Assembly: GCA_009760855.2 (NCBI GenBank)
Contig: WPIO01000061.1
Span: forward strand, 1,967,001-2,031,000
From: Cristatella mucedo
Lineage: Eukaryota > Bryozoa > Phylactolaemata > Cristatellidae
Direction: 5' to 3'
DNA length: 64,000 nucleotides
Within the stretch, counting starts at the first letter, position 1; the number at the start of each line of letters is the position of its first letter. The notes beneath the pieces are model-generated. The model was not told the origin of the DNA. It made no database searches and was given only the letters and a program-made list of their open reading frames with translations. Below are positions 24,630 through 37,135 of this stretch, one piece after another. A program made the translations under genes and the position numbers.

Positions 24630-25195
24630 GTTTGCATCCATTGAAATATTTCAGCAGCCTGTCAGTGCTGCTTCATTGAGATTATTGTAATTCCTTTATA
24701 ATGGGCTACTGAAAAAGCCCTTAGGCCACCGCTGCCAGCTATTAACATGGCAAAGGCGCTGGCCTGCAAATCCTACAGGTTTGACAATACTCGTGCTTTG
24801 AGAAATGAGTTATGAGAGCTGCTAGATCGTAAAACTGACAAAGAGAAAAGTCCTCAAGCTGTATCAAAAAGTTCCTCACAGGTTGGCACCGGCATACCTA
24901 GCTGACAACTGAAAATATTTCCGCCTTCTGTAGTCATCCATTGTTTTAAGGACAATAGGTTAGCTTTTCCAATCTTCCAATGCACACTGTTGGTGTCAGT
25001 AGCTTTTGGTCTGGAGGTCCGAGATTATGCAACTTACTTCCAAGATTATTGTGCCTCGACAAATATTGTCTTGCGGCTAATTATGGAACCTCATTTCCAG
25101 CCATCCTGAACTGCATATTCCTCATTAGGAACTACCTCAACTGCTATCATTACTCTGCTAGGCTTACCACATTACCTTTGTTGCATGACATTAAT
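24630..25195 (+). mobile_element. LINE family A relative, C-terminal RT and 3' UTR, sense
   Basis: Sense counterpart: TATAATGGGCTACTGAAAAAG, GGCAAAGGCGCTGGCCTGCA (the [11 protein letters not shown] region), TTCCTCACAGGTTGGCACCG, and the 3' UTR phrase ACCTCAACTGCTATCATTAC. It forms an inverted pair with 24305-24500. More diverged than the other family A copies. Confidence 0.55.
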
Positions 25196-26126
25196 TGCGA
25201 TTGAAACCAAACGTGCATCGAACGGCGGTTAGGCTGTAAATGGGCTCTGAAAGTCTCCCTTGAGTTACACACAAATGTTGGGCTATATGGGAAGTCTAGC
25301 GGTAATAAATCAACCACCATGCTTGAACGCTTTTTCAGCGAAAGTGACTGGAGTGTAACAGGAAGTCCCAAAATTCCGCCTCGATTGTAGAGCAAAGAAG
25401 CAATCCATGTAACATCTACACGATACACGTGTATTTTTTCGGTCAGCTTCTTTCCCACGGTATGCTTGAGTAGCAGGTTACACGATATTATGATATGCAA
25501 TCATACTGAAGGTGCTTTAAAATACCTTCTCAAAACTACTGTGCAGCTCAGAGAAGTGAAGTGGCACTGCAGCTAATCGAACATCTAGGAACCTTGAGAG
25601 CTCATTTTCTCTTCAACGGACAAGAGCGTTCGTGTGTCCACTCTCTATCGTGCTACTAACTCCACTTATTCGACTTTTAATGTTCCGCCCACGCCCGACA
25701 TCTTGCCGGTCGTCCTGGAACTATAAGCCAATCCATAAATCTTACAATGGACCTGCATCGGTTGTGGGTACAACACAGTAGGAATTTGACAGTAATCGCA
25801 GCTATCTATATGGACTTCAAATTGTGGTTCCTTTTGTATTGACCTAACTAACCGCTGACCATCCCACGAAAAACAAATCGGTCTAGCAGGATGTGGTTGA
25901 TGCTGCACTTGCTCTATGGCAGCATTGTGCAGCTATTCGAAATCAGACAAACAAGACGGTCGCATTAGCAAGATTCTTGGATTGAGGTGAGCCGCGCGGG
26001 CAACTGGCAAGCTGTTGGACGTGTCGCTGAGCCAATAGCTGACTGCTACACCGAGCAATTTAGCAGGTCACCCGGATGGATGCAGAAATTGTCCAATCAG
26101 CAATGGTCGGGCTTACTTGAATTAAT
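25196..26126. other. Unassigned sequence with two minus-strand open frames
   Basis: Open stretches at 25150-25500 and 25666-25908 (minus). The second reads SCDYCQIPTVLYPQPMQVHC and looks protein-like, with a donor-like TGCAG|GTCCAT inside. No family was recognised. Confidence 0.25.
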
Positions 26127-26192
26127 AACAATAATAATAGTGCATTTTACAAAGCGCCCTAAGAGAACTCAATCTCTCTCTAGAGGCTCTCG
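26127..26192 (-). mobile_element. Solo family B tail
   Basis: (AAT)n, TGCATTTTACAAAGCGCCCT and the hairpin, then an abrupt change to unrelated sequence. No LINE body. Confidence 0.65.
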
Positions 26193-26225
26193 GTTTCCAT
26201 GCGTCATATCCAGGTGGCTATATAA

Positions 26226-27115
26226 TTCATGAGCCGCATCCGCTCGCAATTCTGTTGGCGATTCAAGATCTGTGGACGCTTGGCAGCTGAACGTGGGCTA
26301 ATTCTGACTAAGCCGGCAAAACTTCGTTTCAACGAGAAAACCATCCATAAGGTATCAGTTCATGCAGCAAGTTTAGTTAATTCATTTCCTTTACTAGCAT
26401 CCTGTGTTGTGAGCTATTGGAACCCTCAGCTGATAGGATGCTTTTTCCGATAGACGAATTAGGTACCAAATTTAGTGTATAGGCATCAGTTGACGGCACC
26501 AGCGGCCGTGATAGCAGTGGTGGCGGCTGCAATAGGCAGTTAATGGGCTTGCCTCCCATAGAAAGCTTGCTTCCTCGTGTCGAGCGGCGACCAGCTGCAG
26601 ATGGTGCAGCAGCAGTCACTGTTCCCGACGGGCAGAGCGAGCGGGAACAAAGCCTGCCTACCCACGACGGGATATGGAGTGGGCCAGCCAAAGACGACAT
26701 TATCTGAATAGGGAGTACCTCCGACGGCGCCCGGAGCAACCTTGGCTACCGGTCCTACGACGTGTGATCCCACCGTTGGTGCCAGCAGGAATGGCACCTA
26801 CCAGATTACTCAAGACCTCAACGAATCCAGTGACGTCGATATTGACGTTTCTTCGGTGGTGAACGACGTCAAAGACTTGCACAGTAGTAGTAGTTGGACG
26901 GCTTGTTCGGAATCCCTAGCAGCAGCAGGTGCGGCAGCACTGGGACGATGCCGGCAGAAGGTACACCAGACATAGGTCAGTAGTGCTCGTGCGAATGCGA
27001 AGGAAAGCATGCCAGAGCCTCAGCCAGAGATTGATGGAGCCTCCTGTGGCTGTGGAAGCACCTTGGGCTCTCTCCTGAGACTGAAAGAAAGCTGCTCTCA
27101 TAAAAAAGGGTAGAA
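26226..27115 (+). mobile_element. Gag-like retroelement copy 1, 5' part
   Basis: Collinear with 38016-38850 over about 850 nt (landmarks: GCAGCTGAACGTGGGCTAAT / GCAGCTGGACGTGGGCTAAT, TGTTCCCGACGGGCA, GGGATATGGAGTGG, GCCAGCAGGAATGGCAC). The GC-rich sequence encodes Ser/Ala-rich peptide in several broken frames (DVSSVVNDVKDLHSSSSW). The 3' part of the same element reappears at 29.75-30.5 kb. Confidence 0.6.
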
Positions 27116-27204
27116 AGAGAGCGCTCACTTGCGATTTTGTTTTATTGAGGTGATTCGTAAAGTGCCATTCACGAGTATCACACCAATCACCAACTCCTGG
27201 CTGA

Positions 27205-27655
27205 GAGCTTCATATTTCGCCAGGGCCTCGCTGGCAATGCATACCGTGGTTTAGGCCTTAGCTCAATGGGAGACTACAGAGTGTTTATTTGAATGGACAA
27301 AGGTCATGGTAGGAGCCTTTGAAGTACTGGGTATGTCAGGGCATTGTGCCTAGTCTCGTTCCTCTAGCCGTTGATACTGGCTTTTAGCCACTTTCGTTGC
27401 TAGACGTGTTGTAGGCTTTCAGTTTAATGCAGGCTGCATTTTTTTGTCCTGTAGCTTTTAATGTAGTAATCTGAAACTATGCATGCTGCCATTGACCACG
27501 TGTAGATGCTGATTTTTCGCGTGTCAATTTTAGTCGTGCAAGGCTTGTTGTCAGTAAGCATGCTAACATTAATTATTCGATCGCGCTTCCACACCGCAAA
27601 TGTAAAGCATCTTGAAAGAAGTTGGGTTATCAGATGGTCTATATAAAATGAATTC
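27205..27655 (+). mobile_element. LINE family B copy with internal deletion
   Basis: RT segment (27205-27370, the region of SYLSGRLQ and GVPQGSVLGP of other copies) is joined directly to the 3' UTR and hairpin (27460-27655); the roughly 1 kb in between is missing. Confidence 0.6.
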
Positions 27656-27929
27656 CAGTACTAGTGTTATCATGATTACCCTGCCACCAGTGAATACAGG
27701 CTGTATTTGTCCGACACCTTCATTTGACCCTATTGAAAATGTCGTCCTCCTCAGTCGACAGCTGGCAGTACCTGTGTAGCCACCGAGAAGCTGAAATGCC
27801 AATAATCGCTTCTGACGTGTTTTCGTGAGCATGCGTGGCCTCACTTTTCGTGTCGTGAGAACCAGTGTCTCGCGGGCTGGTCTAAATGCACCATTTCAGA
27901 TAGTCACTCTCTGCTGCAGTTAGGCACGT

Positions 27930-28385
27930 ACAGTCACGCTCCACAGAATGCACGATTAAACTGGCACTTGCATTCGCTCGCACTACCGACCGTTCAGGAG
28001 CCGCAAGGCCTGTTAGCTACCCAAGCTAGTGTGATGAAGGAAAAGTTGAAAGCGATAGGCACTTCCAGCACAGGTAGCACCACAACGCCGAGGCGGCTAT
28101 GCGCTGAACTGACCGGATGGGGCAGAGTGTGACCGAAACAGCAGCTCTCACTGGCTGCAGGTCGTATTCGTACCCAGCACTCGTATTGGTTACAAGCGGC
28201 TGCGCCAAAGGCAGCAGAGACAGCTGAAACGAGGATGGCAGATATGTACTGTTTAGCTTACACGGAGCACCAGAAAGCTTTCCTGGAATCTGAGTTTGTC
28301 AGACGCCTGAAAATAGATGAAATACGAAGGGAGGAGCTAGGACAAGAGTTCAACTTGATCGAATGACAGGCTGGTTTCCGGGTGC
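27930..28385 (+). pseudogene. Broken homeobox gene or retrocopy
   Basis: The plus frame is open for some 145 codons apart from a TGA near 28129 and ends in a homeodomain: AYTEHQKAFLESEFVRRLK, then IDEIRREELGQEFNLIE, TGA, CAG. Numbering on the homeodomain scaffold puts Leu16, Glu17, Phe20, Arg31, Leu34, Leu40 and Gln44 exactly in register. Arg43 is a stop (CGA to TGA) and a 7-base loss just after Gln44 puts TGG TTT (the invariant Trp48-Phe49) out of frame. Inference: a former homeodomain transcription factor exon or processed copy, now dead. The class cannot be decided because helix 3 is lost. Confidence 0.5.
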
Positions 28386-29225
28386 GTCACACATTCCGAT
28401 TTCATTCCGAGGCGACGAATTATCTGTCTTCTGCCGCCGACTCTGAAGCAGTCTCACAAGCTTATATATACCTGTCTATAAACTGTCACCATAGTAACGG
28501 TGACAATTTCAGTTAATCAATTTATGAACCGCTAAGAGCTGATACTCTGTAAAGACTGACAGGAAAAGGTAAAGCAATCACATTTAAAGGTTAAAAGCCT
28601 CAAAAGAGAATGCAAGACCATCACAATCAATATTGGCCAACAACGGGTGCTACACGAGAAAGATAAATAACTTTTTTAAACTTGTTGTACTATTTACAAA
28701 TAATTAAGAACCATCATATATAATGGTGCCGACCAAAACAGTCTTGAGCATTCTACGGCTTGCAATCTGCAAGCATTAGGACATTTTTGTCAGTTTCTTA
28801 CAAAGGCTCTCTACCGATATAACTAGGAACACAAAAGCAGCCGTGTGCTTGTCTAATTTAGTCTACAGTGATATTATTAGTATTATTTTCTTTCTGGGTC
28901 GGCCGTCGAGCAGCTGCCAACCATTTCCAATGAAAAAGATAACTTGATGGACTCGCATGGCACCGATAATTAAGATTTTGGGGAAACTGAAGTCCTCTAA
29001 ACGTTGTCGGGATAAGGCCTTAGAGCAGAAGATTATCCGAAAACCCCAAGTGAAGCTGCTTAAATAGCAGACGTTAGCATCACAAGCTCTGAGCCAGCCT
29101 ACGAGCAACGGCGAGCCATTTTCAGTAGCTAGGACGTGGAAAGGGGGCTGCATGTGAGATGCATAAGCATCGACCAGTCAGAGACTCTGCATCGCGAGTG
29201 GAATAAGCCAGATCTCCAAGAGTGT
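28386..29225. other. Unassigned sequence
   Basis: About 0.8 kb between the broken homeobox and a LINE; a minus ORF at 28863-29153 is not recognised. Confidence 0.3.
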
Positions 29226-29743
29226 CCAAGTTTATCGCTCACTTTTAGGTCCCTTCATTCTTTGGCTCCAGCCTATCTCTCCGACATACTCCCCCATCAG
29301 GCCAAGCATCGTATCAACCGCTTTTCGGAATCCAACAGTCTAGAAACACCTCTTACAAACCTTAAATCCTTTGAAGACCGTGCATTTAGTTCGAATGCTC
29401 TCAAAGCCTGGAACTCCCTCCCGACCTGCGTCAGAACATCCCCTGACCTGACCACATTTAAAAGGAACTTAAATACGCACCTATTTAGGACAGCATTTAG
29501 TGGGTCCCTTTGATTCGTCCTTCACATGCTTATGCGTGCTGACACTGTGCATGCTGCCACTAACCACATTTGCATGCTGACCCTGTGCATGTCACCCCTA
29601 TCCATGTTATTCATTTTGTTTGTTTTTCAAGCATGATTTTACTTACCATTCAATTGCATTTTTTTGCAGCAAATGCAAAGCGTCTAGAAAGAGATTAAGT
29701 TCTCTGAGGGCGCTTTATCAAGTACATTATTATAATTATATTA
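29226..29743 (+). mobile_element. LINE family B 3' copy, well preserved
   Basis: Open C-terminal frame reads LTFRSLHSLAPAYLSDILPH and LTTFKRNLNTHLFRTAFSGS, then 3' UTR, hairpin and an ATT-type tail. Close to the copy at 20.6 kb, 5'-truncated. Confidence 0.85.
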
Positions 29744-29744
29744 T

Positions 29745-30480
29745 TAAGAGACACACGGGCTCCAATAGATTGACTACCCACTAAGCAGAACATACTCATT
29801 GTACTTGTTGTTCCGATATTGAACCAGGCGAGCACTATCCCGGGGCAGCCTATGCTCCTGTCATGTGCGGCGGCGGCCAGCCCTCTGAGCAAGGCCTCCG
29901 CTTTCATGAATATGTTGATCTCGAACGCAAGGGGTGACCAACTGATCGTGATAGTCCCGGCATCGACCCCTGGGGTCAGAGGCTACGATGGCACCAACCT
30001 AACGTGTCAGAAATAGTCGAGTGTATGGAGTGTACTAAGCCCGGTGCTGGAACTTCACTACGCCTTAGAGGAAGAAACATTCAGTATGTAAAATAGAGCA
30101 TTTTCAGAGAAGCAAGCTCGGAAGGCTGCAGATATAATCCGGAAGTCCTTCTCGGGTGCCGCCATCTGGCGGACAACCATGTGCTCGTGAATCTTTTGGG
30201 GGTCTAACCCAAGTGTCCTTTTAGGTGTAGAGAGGGATTTTGCCGTCAATGGCAAGGTCAACAGGCTAGGGCAGATGTCTTCACTGGGATTTCTGCCATC
30301 AATATCATGAGGCGGCTCCTCTGTGAGCTAGAAATCCACCTCCTGCCCACCATTATGTCCCCGGGCAGCACCGACCTGGCGTTGGTTAGACAACAGGGGG
30401 GCCCCAGTGAATATTCTGTGGCCAGAGTGGCCACATGGCCCTAGCCTGCCGTAATCGTACACGGAGGTTGCCGAAAAGTT
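29745..30480 (+). pseudogene. Gag-like retroelement copy 1, zinc-knuckle part
   Basis: Reads IVIVPASTPGVRGYDGTNLT (29940-30010), matching VVIPAYAPGEPGYSWHNLT near 39.1 kb. It ends with ILCGQSGHMALACRNRTRRL (about 30410-30470), a C-x2-C-x4-H-x4-C zinc knuckle with only its first Cys lost. Known: zinc knuckles of this form bind nucleic acid in Gag and LINE ORF1 proteins. Frames are broken, so this is a fossil. The same segment recurs at 44.87-45.25 kb. Confidence 0.65.
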
Positions 30481-33244
30481 CACCTGAAGGCTGACTGCCC
30501 TGCCCGTTGGTCCACTGCTTTATATACCTGAAGGTGTGGCACACGGTTGAGAGAGATCTTGGTAGAATGCCACTGTGTTTGCAGGAGTGTGGTTATAAAA
30601 GGCAAATCCAAATCTGCTGTTCTTTAAACCATAATTCCCCCTAAATTTAACTTAGTATCATGCTGGGTTTTGAATGTTTCCAAGATGGATTTTACGAGTT
30701 GCTACGTACTGGTGATGATGAAAGTACCCGGGCATGCCACTCCCATGCAGCCACAGTATGCAGGTGGGGGAATAGGGCACAGCCACGAGTCAGCTGTTTC
30801 TTCGATTCCGCGACCTTTCAGGCTGCTTCTTAGCGAAGTGTCTCACAGTTACATGACATCAAATAAGGCATGTGGCTAAGAACTTCGAGAGTGCTGTGAA
30901 AAATGACTTTCACTACAAGGTGGATGCCTTGCCCGACCCCGACATAGCTGGGTGGCAAACGGCAGGAGCCATTTTAAATCAGGAAGAACAGTGAGAAAAC
31001 TTCTGCATTCTCTTGGTCTTCCTAATTTAAGGTATTTATATAGGCGCACCGTCACTTAGTCCAAGTGAACGAGTATTCAAAACAATATCTTGACCAGCAA
31101 ATAAATGGCTTTGCATTGGTCGTATTTAGAGATGGACCGAATAGGAATAACACGAGATCAGTTACATGCACAGAGATCAATGGAGCACAGGCAAAGTAAC
31201 TATTACGCAAAGACCTTGGTCAAAATCCATTTAAACCAACGACATAGTATGCCCCTGATGAGCTTAGGACTCAAAAGCACACTATCTTTGCTAAAATAAC
31301 TACGAACTGAAATTCAAAATTTTAAACTTAGTAAAATGAGACTGCATCTTGATCGACATCCTGGTCGAATGAATTTAAATAAGCCAAGTAAAGTAAACAA
31401 GAATCCATATAAACTACTATGGATTAGGACTGCTCAAAACCTATGGACCACTGCCACTAACATTTCTGTGAAATTGATGACCTAATAAAATCAAGCCGCC
31501 AGATGAAGCAGAAACAAATCTCAAATTGAAGCAGCAGTACGGAAGAGTAATTAGAGAGAACAGACAATCTAGAAAGCATGAGAAAATGTTGCCACTGCTA
31601 TGTTAACGATGATTCTGCTCCTGACCACCGTTATAGCCCCGATGGAGAGGCTTTGTGGTGCATATGTACAAAGAACAAGCCCTTCGGCCACACTTCACAC
31701 TACGACTTTTATAACTTGCACACTTGGTGCTGATATGGTCATACAGACACGTGAGCGAGTGTCCGATAAAAACCTACTTAGCAGTGGTTTGCATGGGCTA
31801 TTTCAGATCAGAATTAGTCTTTGCATAACCTTATACGGATGGATCGCAATAACAACAACTGCCCGGGCACTCAAGCTGCATTTCAACTGATGAATGGTGG
31901 CTTTATTTATAAAAATGAGAGAATGAGAGCTCGTCGGCTAGTTTTTCAAAGACCAGGAAATAAACAGGGGGAAAGAAATGAATAAATGTGCCTATGAGTA
32001 TACTTGGGCCCAACAGCACAAATGCTACAGTGAGGGCCAAAGTTGAACTACAAAAGGAATGCGTGAATAAACAGGGCCAAAATTAGACAGATGTATCTGG
32101 AGAATACAAAACACCAGCATGTCCTCAGTAAAATTTGCTTAGGAAGTAGTAACTATTAAGGCCGCATACTCAATTATGCTAGCCATATTGAAAAAATGAT
32201 TCAAAACATAGTTGAAAAAAGTAGCACTGACATTTTTATTTTGCAATGAATTTCCGACCGGATCAATTTGGTTTTAAAGGCTAAATGGAGTAAGTGGTAT
32301 TTTCAAAATGCGTGACTTGAGTGGCATTGGCATTGGCAGTTTTCCAGGCTTAGGTTAACCTCAGGGTGAAGGCGTTCCCCTTCAAGACGCAGGTTCCGGA
32401 TGGGTTCGACTGTTGTGGTGGGCAGTCCTTCAATGACCGCCGGAGATGGCCCTTGAGTCGTTTCTGCTAGTTAAAAGGACATACTGAATCAGCATGCCTT
32501 TCCTTCTTTACTTAATGCCATTGCCTAGCCATAACTATGACAAAATGCGAAAAAACCTTTGATATCAACGATTGTGAATTAAACAATAGCACTAATAATT
32601 TCTTTTAATTTATAAGGCCTAACTGATCATTAAATACAGTCGAAGTTCATATTTGTTGTGATTCTGGTTGCCTGAAAACAGATCCAGGAAATCTTCCTTC
32701 AATTCCTTGCTTGCAACCAGCTCAAACAGAAAATGCTAACGTCTTGCACGAAAGCCAACAGCTAAATCGAGCTCAGTCAAGGCAAGTGTGTGTATTTGCG
32801 ACCACAACAATATAAGATTGGTATGAGTGATAAATGAAACCGTTAACACAACCTAGTAAACCCAAGAGATCTGCTCATCTAAGGATAATACACTGCATGG
32901 ATTTGCTGTTCTTTAACAACCACAACTATTAGCTAGATTTCAATCCTTAGTAAAGCTCGGCTTCCTCCCCAGACAAAAGAAAATCAGAGGATACTAGTTA
33001 GCTGCAACAAATACGAACATATGATAACGGCTAGTAATGCCGACCAATACCCTCCCCCCCCCAGAAGATGCTAGCAAGTCCTCATTACCCACACTCATAA
33101 AGAAATTGGTAAATTTGTCTAATGCAAATACCAAATGTAAATGTAAATGCCTGCTAGCCTTAGCCAACCCAGCAATTGTCTGAAGGTACTAAAACATCCC
33201 TAGAGCTTGAGAATTTTCGATATTATTTACTCGTATCACGAAGC
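30481..33244. other. Long unassigned stretch
   Basis: About 2.8 kb. A tRNA-like patch near 32320-32440 has a box-B-like GGGTTCGACT but no convincing box A. A poly-C run is at 33053-33061. ORFs of 64-96 codons (30670-30879, 31105-31299, 31600-31890, plus) are not recognised. Confidence 0.3.
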
Positions 33245-33825
33245 TTCAGGTTACATAACTCCAAAGCCACAGAGACTAGGTGGCTGTTAGGCAGGACAGT
33301 TTTGCATAGTGCAATCACAGCCTAAGCGGCTTCCAGTAAGCATTCGGAAGAAAGGAAACTTAATCTAACGCACTAAGACTAAGTGGAGAGCATAGCAGAG
33401 TCAGAAGGGCAGTTGAAGTAGTGATTTGCATGGATGCATGGCAGCTCGGGACTACTGGGAAAGATGTGGCATGTTCTACAGCCGGAGAGTAGCTGTTGTT
33501 GCATTAGAACCGTGGAAGCAAGTTAAACAGTCCAGCACCAGCAGGGCTAAAGCTTCTATCGCTAAAGGTTTTTAAGTGAAGGAACGGAATAGCTAATTGA
33601 TTGACCATCCTGGACCTGAGGATACGAGGAGGCTGAAACTGATGCAGCAGTTCATCTGGGTAATGAGCAGCCAAGCAATAGCGAGCCTTGTAGCTCAGAG
33701 TATAAACTTTAGTCTGTATCAATCGATCAACCGGCAGCCGTCCTAGCTCATTTACTACAGCCAACGTGGTCAAAACTCCAAGACTTAAAAACGGGGCTTG
33801 TAGCCATATTCGCAATAATGCAGTG
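33245..33825 (-). mobile_element. LINE family A 3' fragment
   Basis: Antisense family A 3' UTR and C-terminal region; minus frames read LGRLPVDRLIQTKVYTLSYK and YPDELLHQFQPPRILRS, matching LGWLPVEQRIQSKVLMLTHK and LAELLHQFQPVRALRS of the copy at 40.1 kb. Confidence 0.8.
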
Positions 33826-33940
33826 ATTTTCATATGTAAGGTAGAAATTAACAGGTTCAGCATGCAATTATAGCTCATGTTTGCATACACAGAGTCAGCA
33901 CGTACAGGCATAAGAAGGCCAAACCGTAGGAACCCATGCA
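33826..33940 (-). mobile_element. LINE family B 3' UTR scrap
   Basis: Antisense family B 3' UTR words (ACAGGTTCAGCATGCAATTA, ACACAGAGTCAGCACGTACA) between a family A and a family B copy. Confidence 0.5.
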
Positions 33941-33944
33941 CAGT

Positions 33945-35922
33945 CCAAAAAAGCTGATGTCGACGATCAACCATATCCTCAACCGCTCCAAAATTTACTC
34001 ATTACCTGACGATCCTTGTGATGATCTAGCCGATCGCTTTTCTTGATTCTTTGTACAGAAGATTGAGAAAGTTAGGGAGTCCATTCCTGCAATGACATCA
34101 TCCCCACTAGAATGCAATTCCCCGATTCCTGGCTGCACATCAATATCGTCAGTTAAGCAGATCACTTGCGATCTAGTCCTGAAGTTCGTATCCGATGAAA
34201 GAAGTCAACGAGTCCTCTGGACCCTATTCCCACTGCCCTGCTCCTAATTTGCATTGATCTGCTGCTGCCATGCATAACTAACATCATTAATATGTCATTT
34301 GCCTTAGGTTATGTCCCAGCACCTATTAAAAAATGGTAGTCAGGCCAATTCTCAAGAAAGCCATACTAGACCAAGAGAAGGTAAGCAGCTACCACCAGTT
34401 TCCCTTCTACAATGCCATTACCATTATCAAAGACACTGGAACGAGTCATAGTGGACCAGCTGAACTCATAGATCGAAACTTCAAACTTAGCTAGTAAGTT
34501 CCTGTCTGGATTTAGAGGTAATCACTCCCCAAAGTCAGTATTACTTACGGTATACAACAACTTTACTTTGCTAGATTTATCGGCAGCTTTTGCTACTATG
34601 GAACCGAAAGGTCTTCTATGGCACCTCTCATTTCGCTTGAGCGTCACTGGCACTGTTCTGCAGTGGTTGAGGTCGTATCTCAGTGAGAGACTCCAGAGTA
34701 TTGACGTGAATGGACAAAGATCAATGGAAGTACCTCTGAAATATGGCGTACCTCAGGGTTCCGTGCTAGGTCCGGTTCTTTTCACGGTTTATACTCTCCC
34801 TCTTGCTAATGTGATTGCCAAGCACAATCTAGGCATTCACTTCTATTCAGATGTCACTCAGCTGTACATTTGCTTTGATCCCTCCAACCGTCAAGCACTT
34901 CAAATTCTCTCAACTCACTAGCTGCATGTAGTGATTACATTCGCACATGGATGGCAGCAAATTTTCTAAAAGTAAATGATGATAAAACTAACTTACTAGT
35001 AATGGGAAAACCCAGTGTCATTCACAAATTGGAAAGGCTGATGCTATAAATTGTCTCCAACACCACATCTCCTGTTGAATCAGCTCGAAATCTAGGTGAC
35101 ATGTTCCAAAGTGCCTCTCGTTAGACTACCACATCAGCTCCTCAGTCGAATCTGCCTACTCTCAACTACATAACATTCCTAAAACTCGGGCTTGCTTAGA
35201 TAAGGATAACACGTCTAAGTTGGTCCATAAATCCGTAACATCACGTGTCGACTTCTAGAACTCACTGCTTACTGGCCTACTGGCACGTGCGATCAGGCGA
35301 TTGCAGCTGGTGCAAAACTCAGCATCTAGACTTGTCTGTCTTGAGCGTGGCAGTTGCCACATCACACTACTTCTCGCCGACCTGAACTGGCCACCAGTCA
35401 AGCAACGGATTGACTTTAAGGTTTTGTTGCTCACTTTAGGTCACTTTTTTCTTTGGCTGCAGCCTATCTCTCAGATCTACTCACAAGGCTAAGCGTCATA
35501 ACCCTGCTTTTTGGAATCCAACAGCCTACCAATACCTTGTACAAACCTCAAATCTTTTGGAGACCGTTCATTTAGTTTGTACACTCTCAAAGCCGGAAAC
35601 CCCTCCCGACTTGCTTCAGAACATTCTCCGACTTGATAACATGTAAAAAAACGTAAAAACCTATATATTTATGATAGCATTTAGCGGGTCCTTGTGATTC
35701 ATCTTTTATGTGCCTATGCGTCCTTACACCGTGCATACTGCCAGTAACCACATTTGCTTGCTTACCATTTGCATGTCACCCCTAACCACGTTATTGATCG
35801 CCTTTATCACGCATGATATTTCTTACCATTTAATTGCATTTCCCATAGCAGCAAATATAAAGTGCCTAGAAAGAGATTGATTTCTCTGAGGGCGCTTTAT
35901 TAATTTCATTACTATTATCATT
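33945..35922 (+). pseudogene. LINE family B, near-complete reverse transcriptase
   Basis: Longest family B copy. N-terminal RT: INHILNRSKIYSLPDDPCDD, TNIINMSFALGYVPAP. RT core open at 34568-34921: LLWHLSFRLSVTGTVLQWLR and SYLSERLQSIDVNGQRSMEV, GVPQGSVLGPVLFTVY, with the catalytic YADD replaced by YSDV (FYSDVTQLYI). The C-terminal QLVQNSASRLVCLERGSCHI, 3' UTR, hairpin and an ATT-poor tail follow. The upstream endonuclease domain is absent. Catalytically dead by the Asp loss and several stops. Confidence 0.85.
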
Positions 35923-35942
35923 GACTGGAAGAAACTGCCACT

Positions 35943-36128
35943 CTAATTCCACGTAATGAGTAACTCTTCACGAGCGAAATTCTCACTGGCTGTAGGCTTT
36001 TTATCGAGTGCGTTGTCTAGGTGAAATTCATCGTAATAAGTCAAATAAGTCATAACGGTTCGTTGCAACTGTTCAGTAAGTTGCTGATAGAAGCTCCACG
36101 TTTCCTTGGGTAATGGTTTATACTGCAT
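35943..36128 (-). CDS. Unidentified protein-like ORF
   Basis: Minus frame: PLPKETWSFYQQLTEQLQRT, VMTYLTYYDEFHLDNALD and FAREELLITWN, stop. The amphipathic, low-bias sequence looks like a true peptide segment, possibly an exon remnant or a transposon ORF piece. It abuts the 3' end of the LINE at 35922. I cannot assign a family. Confidence 0.25.
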   Translation of the reverse strand: MQYKPLPKETWSFYQQLTEQLQRTVMTYLTYYDEFHLDNALDKKPTASENFAREELLITWN

Positions 36129-36479
36129 TTAAAGTGCTTCCACATCCTTCTAAATGATCGAGAACTCATAACCGAGGGTAGTGCACTGCAATCGACGGCA
36201 ATGGGCAGGCCTCTATTGAAATCTGTTTACATTTGCTGAAAATCGGCTGTTCAAAGCTCTAGTTATTATTCCAAATAACGATTGATGTTTGTGCACATAG
36301 CCTAAGCCCTGTGTGTTAGGCGATCGCGGGCAATGAATGGTTGTTGAAAATATCGGACCAGAAATATACGCAACCAGTGATGCCCTGTTACAATTTCACA
36401 CGAAACTTGTTGGAGAGCGGTTCTTGCTGATGACAGGGCATCGTATTACAAATGCATCCACATCCTTCCATTCCTCGTA
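36129..36479. other. Unassigned spacer
   Basis: Nothing recognised. Confidence 0.3.
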
Positions 36480-37135
36480 ATCAAGTTGTTTAAGTACGGG
36501 TCTAACGATTGCCGTTTTGAGTGACTTGGGACGATCCATTTTCCCAAGTAAGCATAACAAATCTCGGTTATGACCGTGCTAAGTTGGTCTTCCAGTGAAG
36601 ACCAAAGAGATGTTGGAATAGGGTCTTCAGGAGATGAGCTCTTTGAAAGATCTTAGTCAGGCAGCCACATCGCATGCGAAAATCTCAGAATAATTTTGAA
36701 TGAAGGTCACAGGTTGTGATATCGCGATTGCCAGGAACGGGCTTTATGGGGGCATGAATGTGCACAATTGCTTCAGTGCAGAAGGCTGAAAACCTTTTGG
36801 CTGTGCCCTTAATATATTTAGTTTTTTAATGGTCCAACTGGCTGGAATTCAACTTTCGGATAAAAATCAGCCCTGACTTTTTCAGCTTCCAGGTGTAAAC
36901 TTGAAGGAAGTCTTTCAAATTTGCTAAATCCGCCGAGAACCCAATTTCAAGAAACGACGTTCAAACCTTCCCTAAAATTGGTACATGTTTTGGAGTTTTT
37001 GGTAAATTAACAGGAATCCTCATGACTTTGTACAATGCTAGAATGAGCCAGAGAATGCTTGCCAAGAGCGCACCTGAATGTCATGCTCATTGCATCAGAT
37101 CAGTGAGGGTGTCGAGGCTGCCGGTCCATTTGTAC
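36480..37135 (-). mobile_element. LINE family A, inverted 5' segment
   Basis: Antisense endonuclease end through RT N-terminus of family A (landmarks GACCAAAGAGATG, CACAATTGCTTCAG..., GACGTTCAAACCTTCC). It stops at 37135, where sense family A sequence begins. Confidence 0.75.

Noticed and set aside
32315-32470. tRNA gene or SINE
   Set aside because: A box-B-like GGGTTCGACT is present, but there is no cloverleaf, no convincing box A and no second copy in the window.
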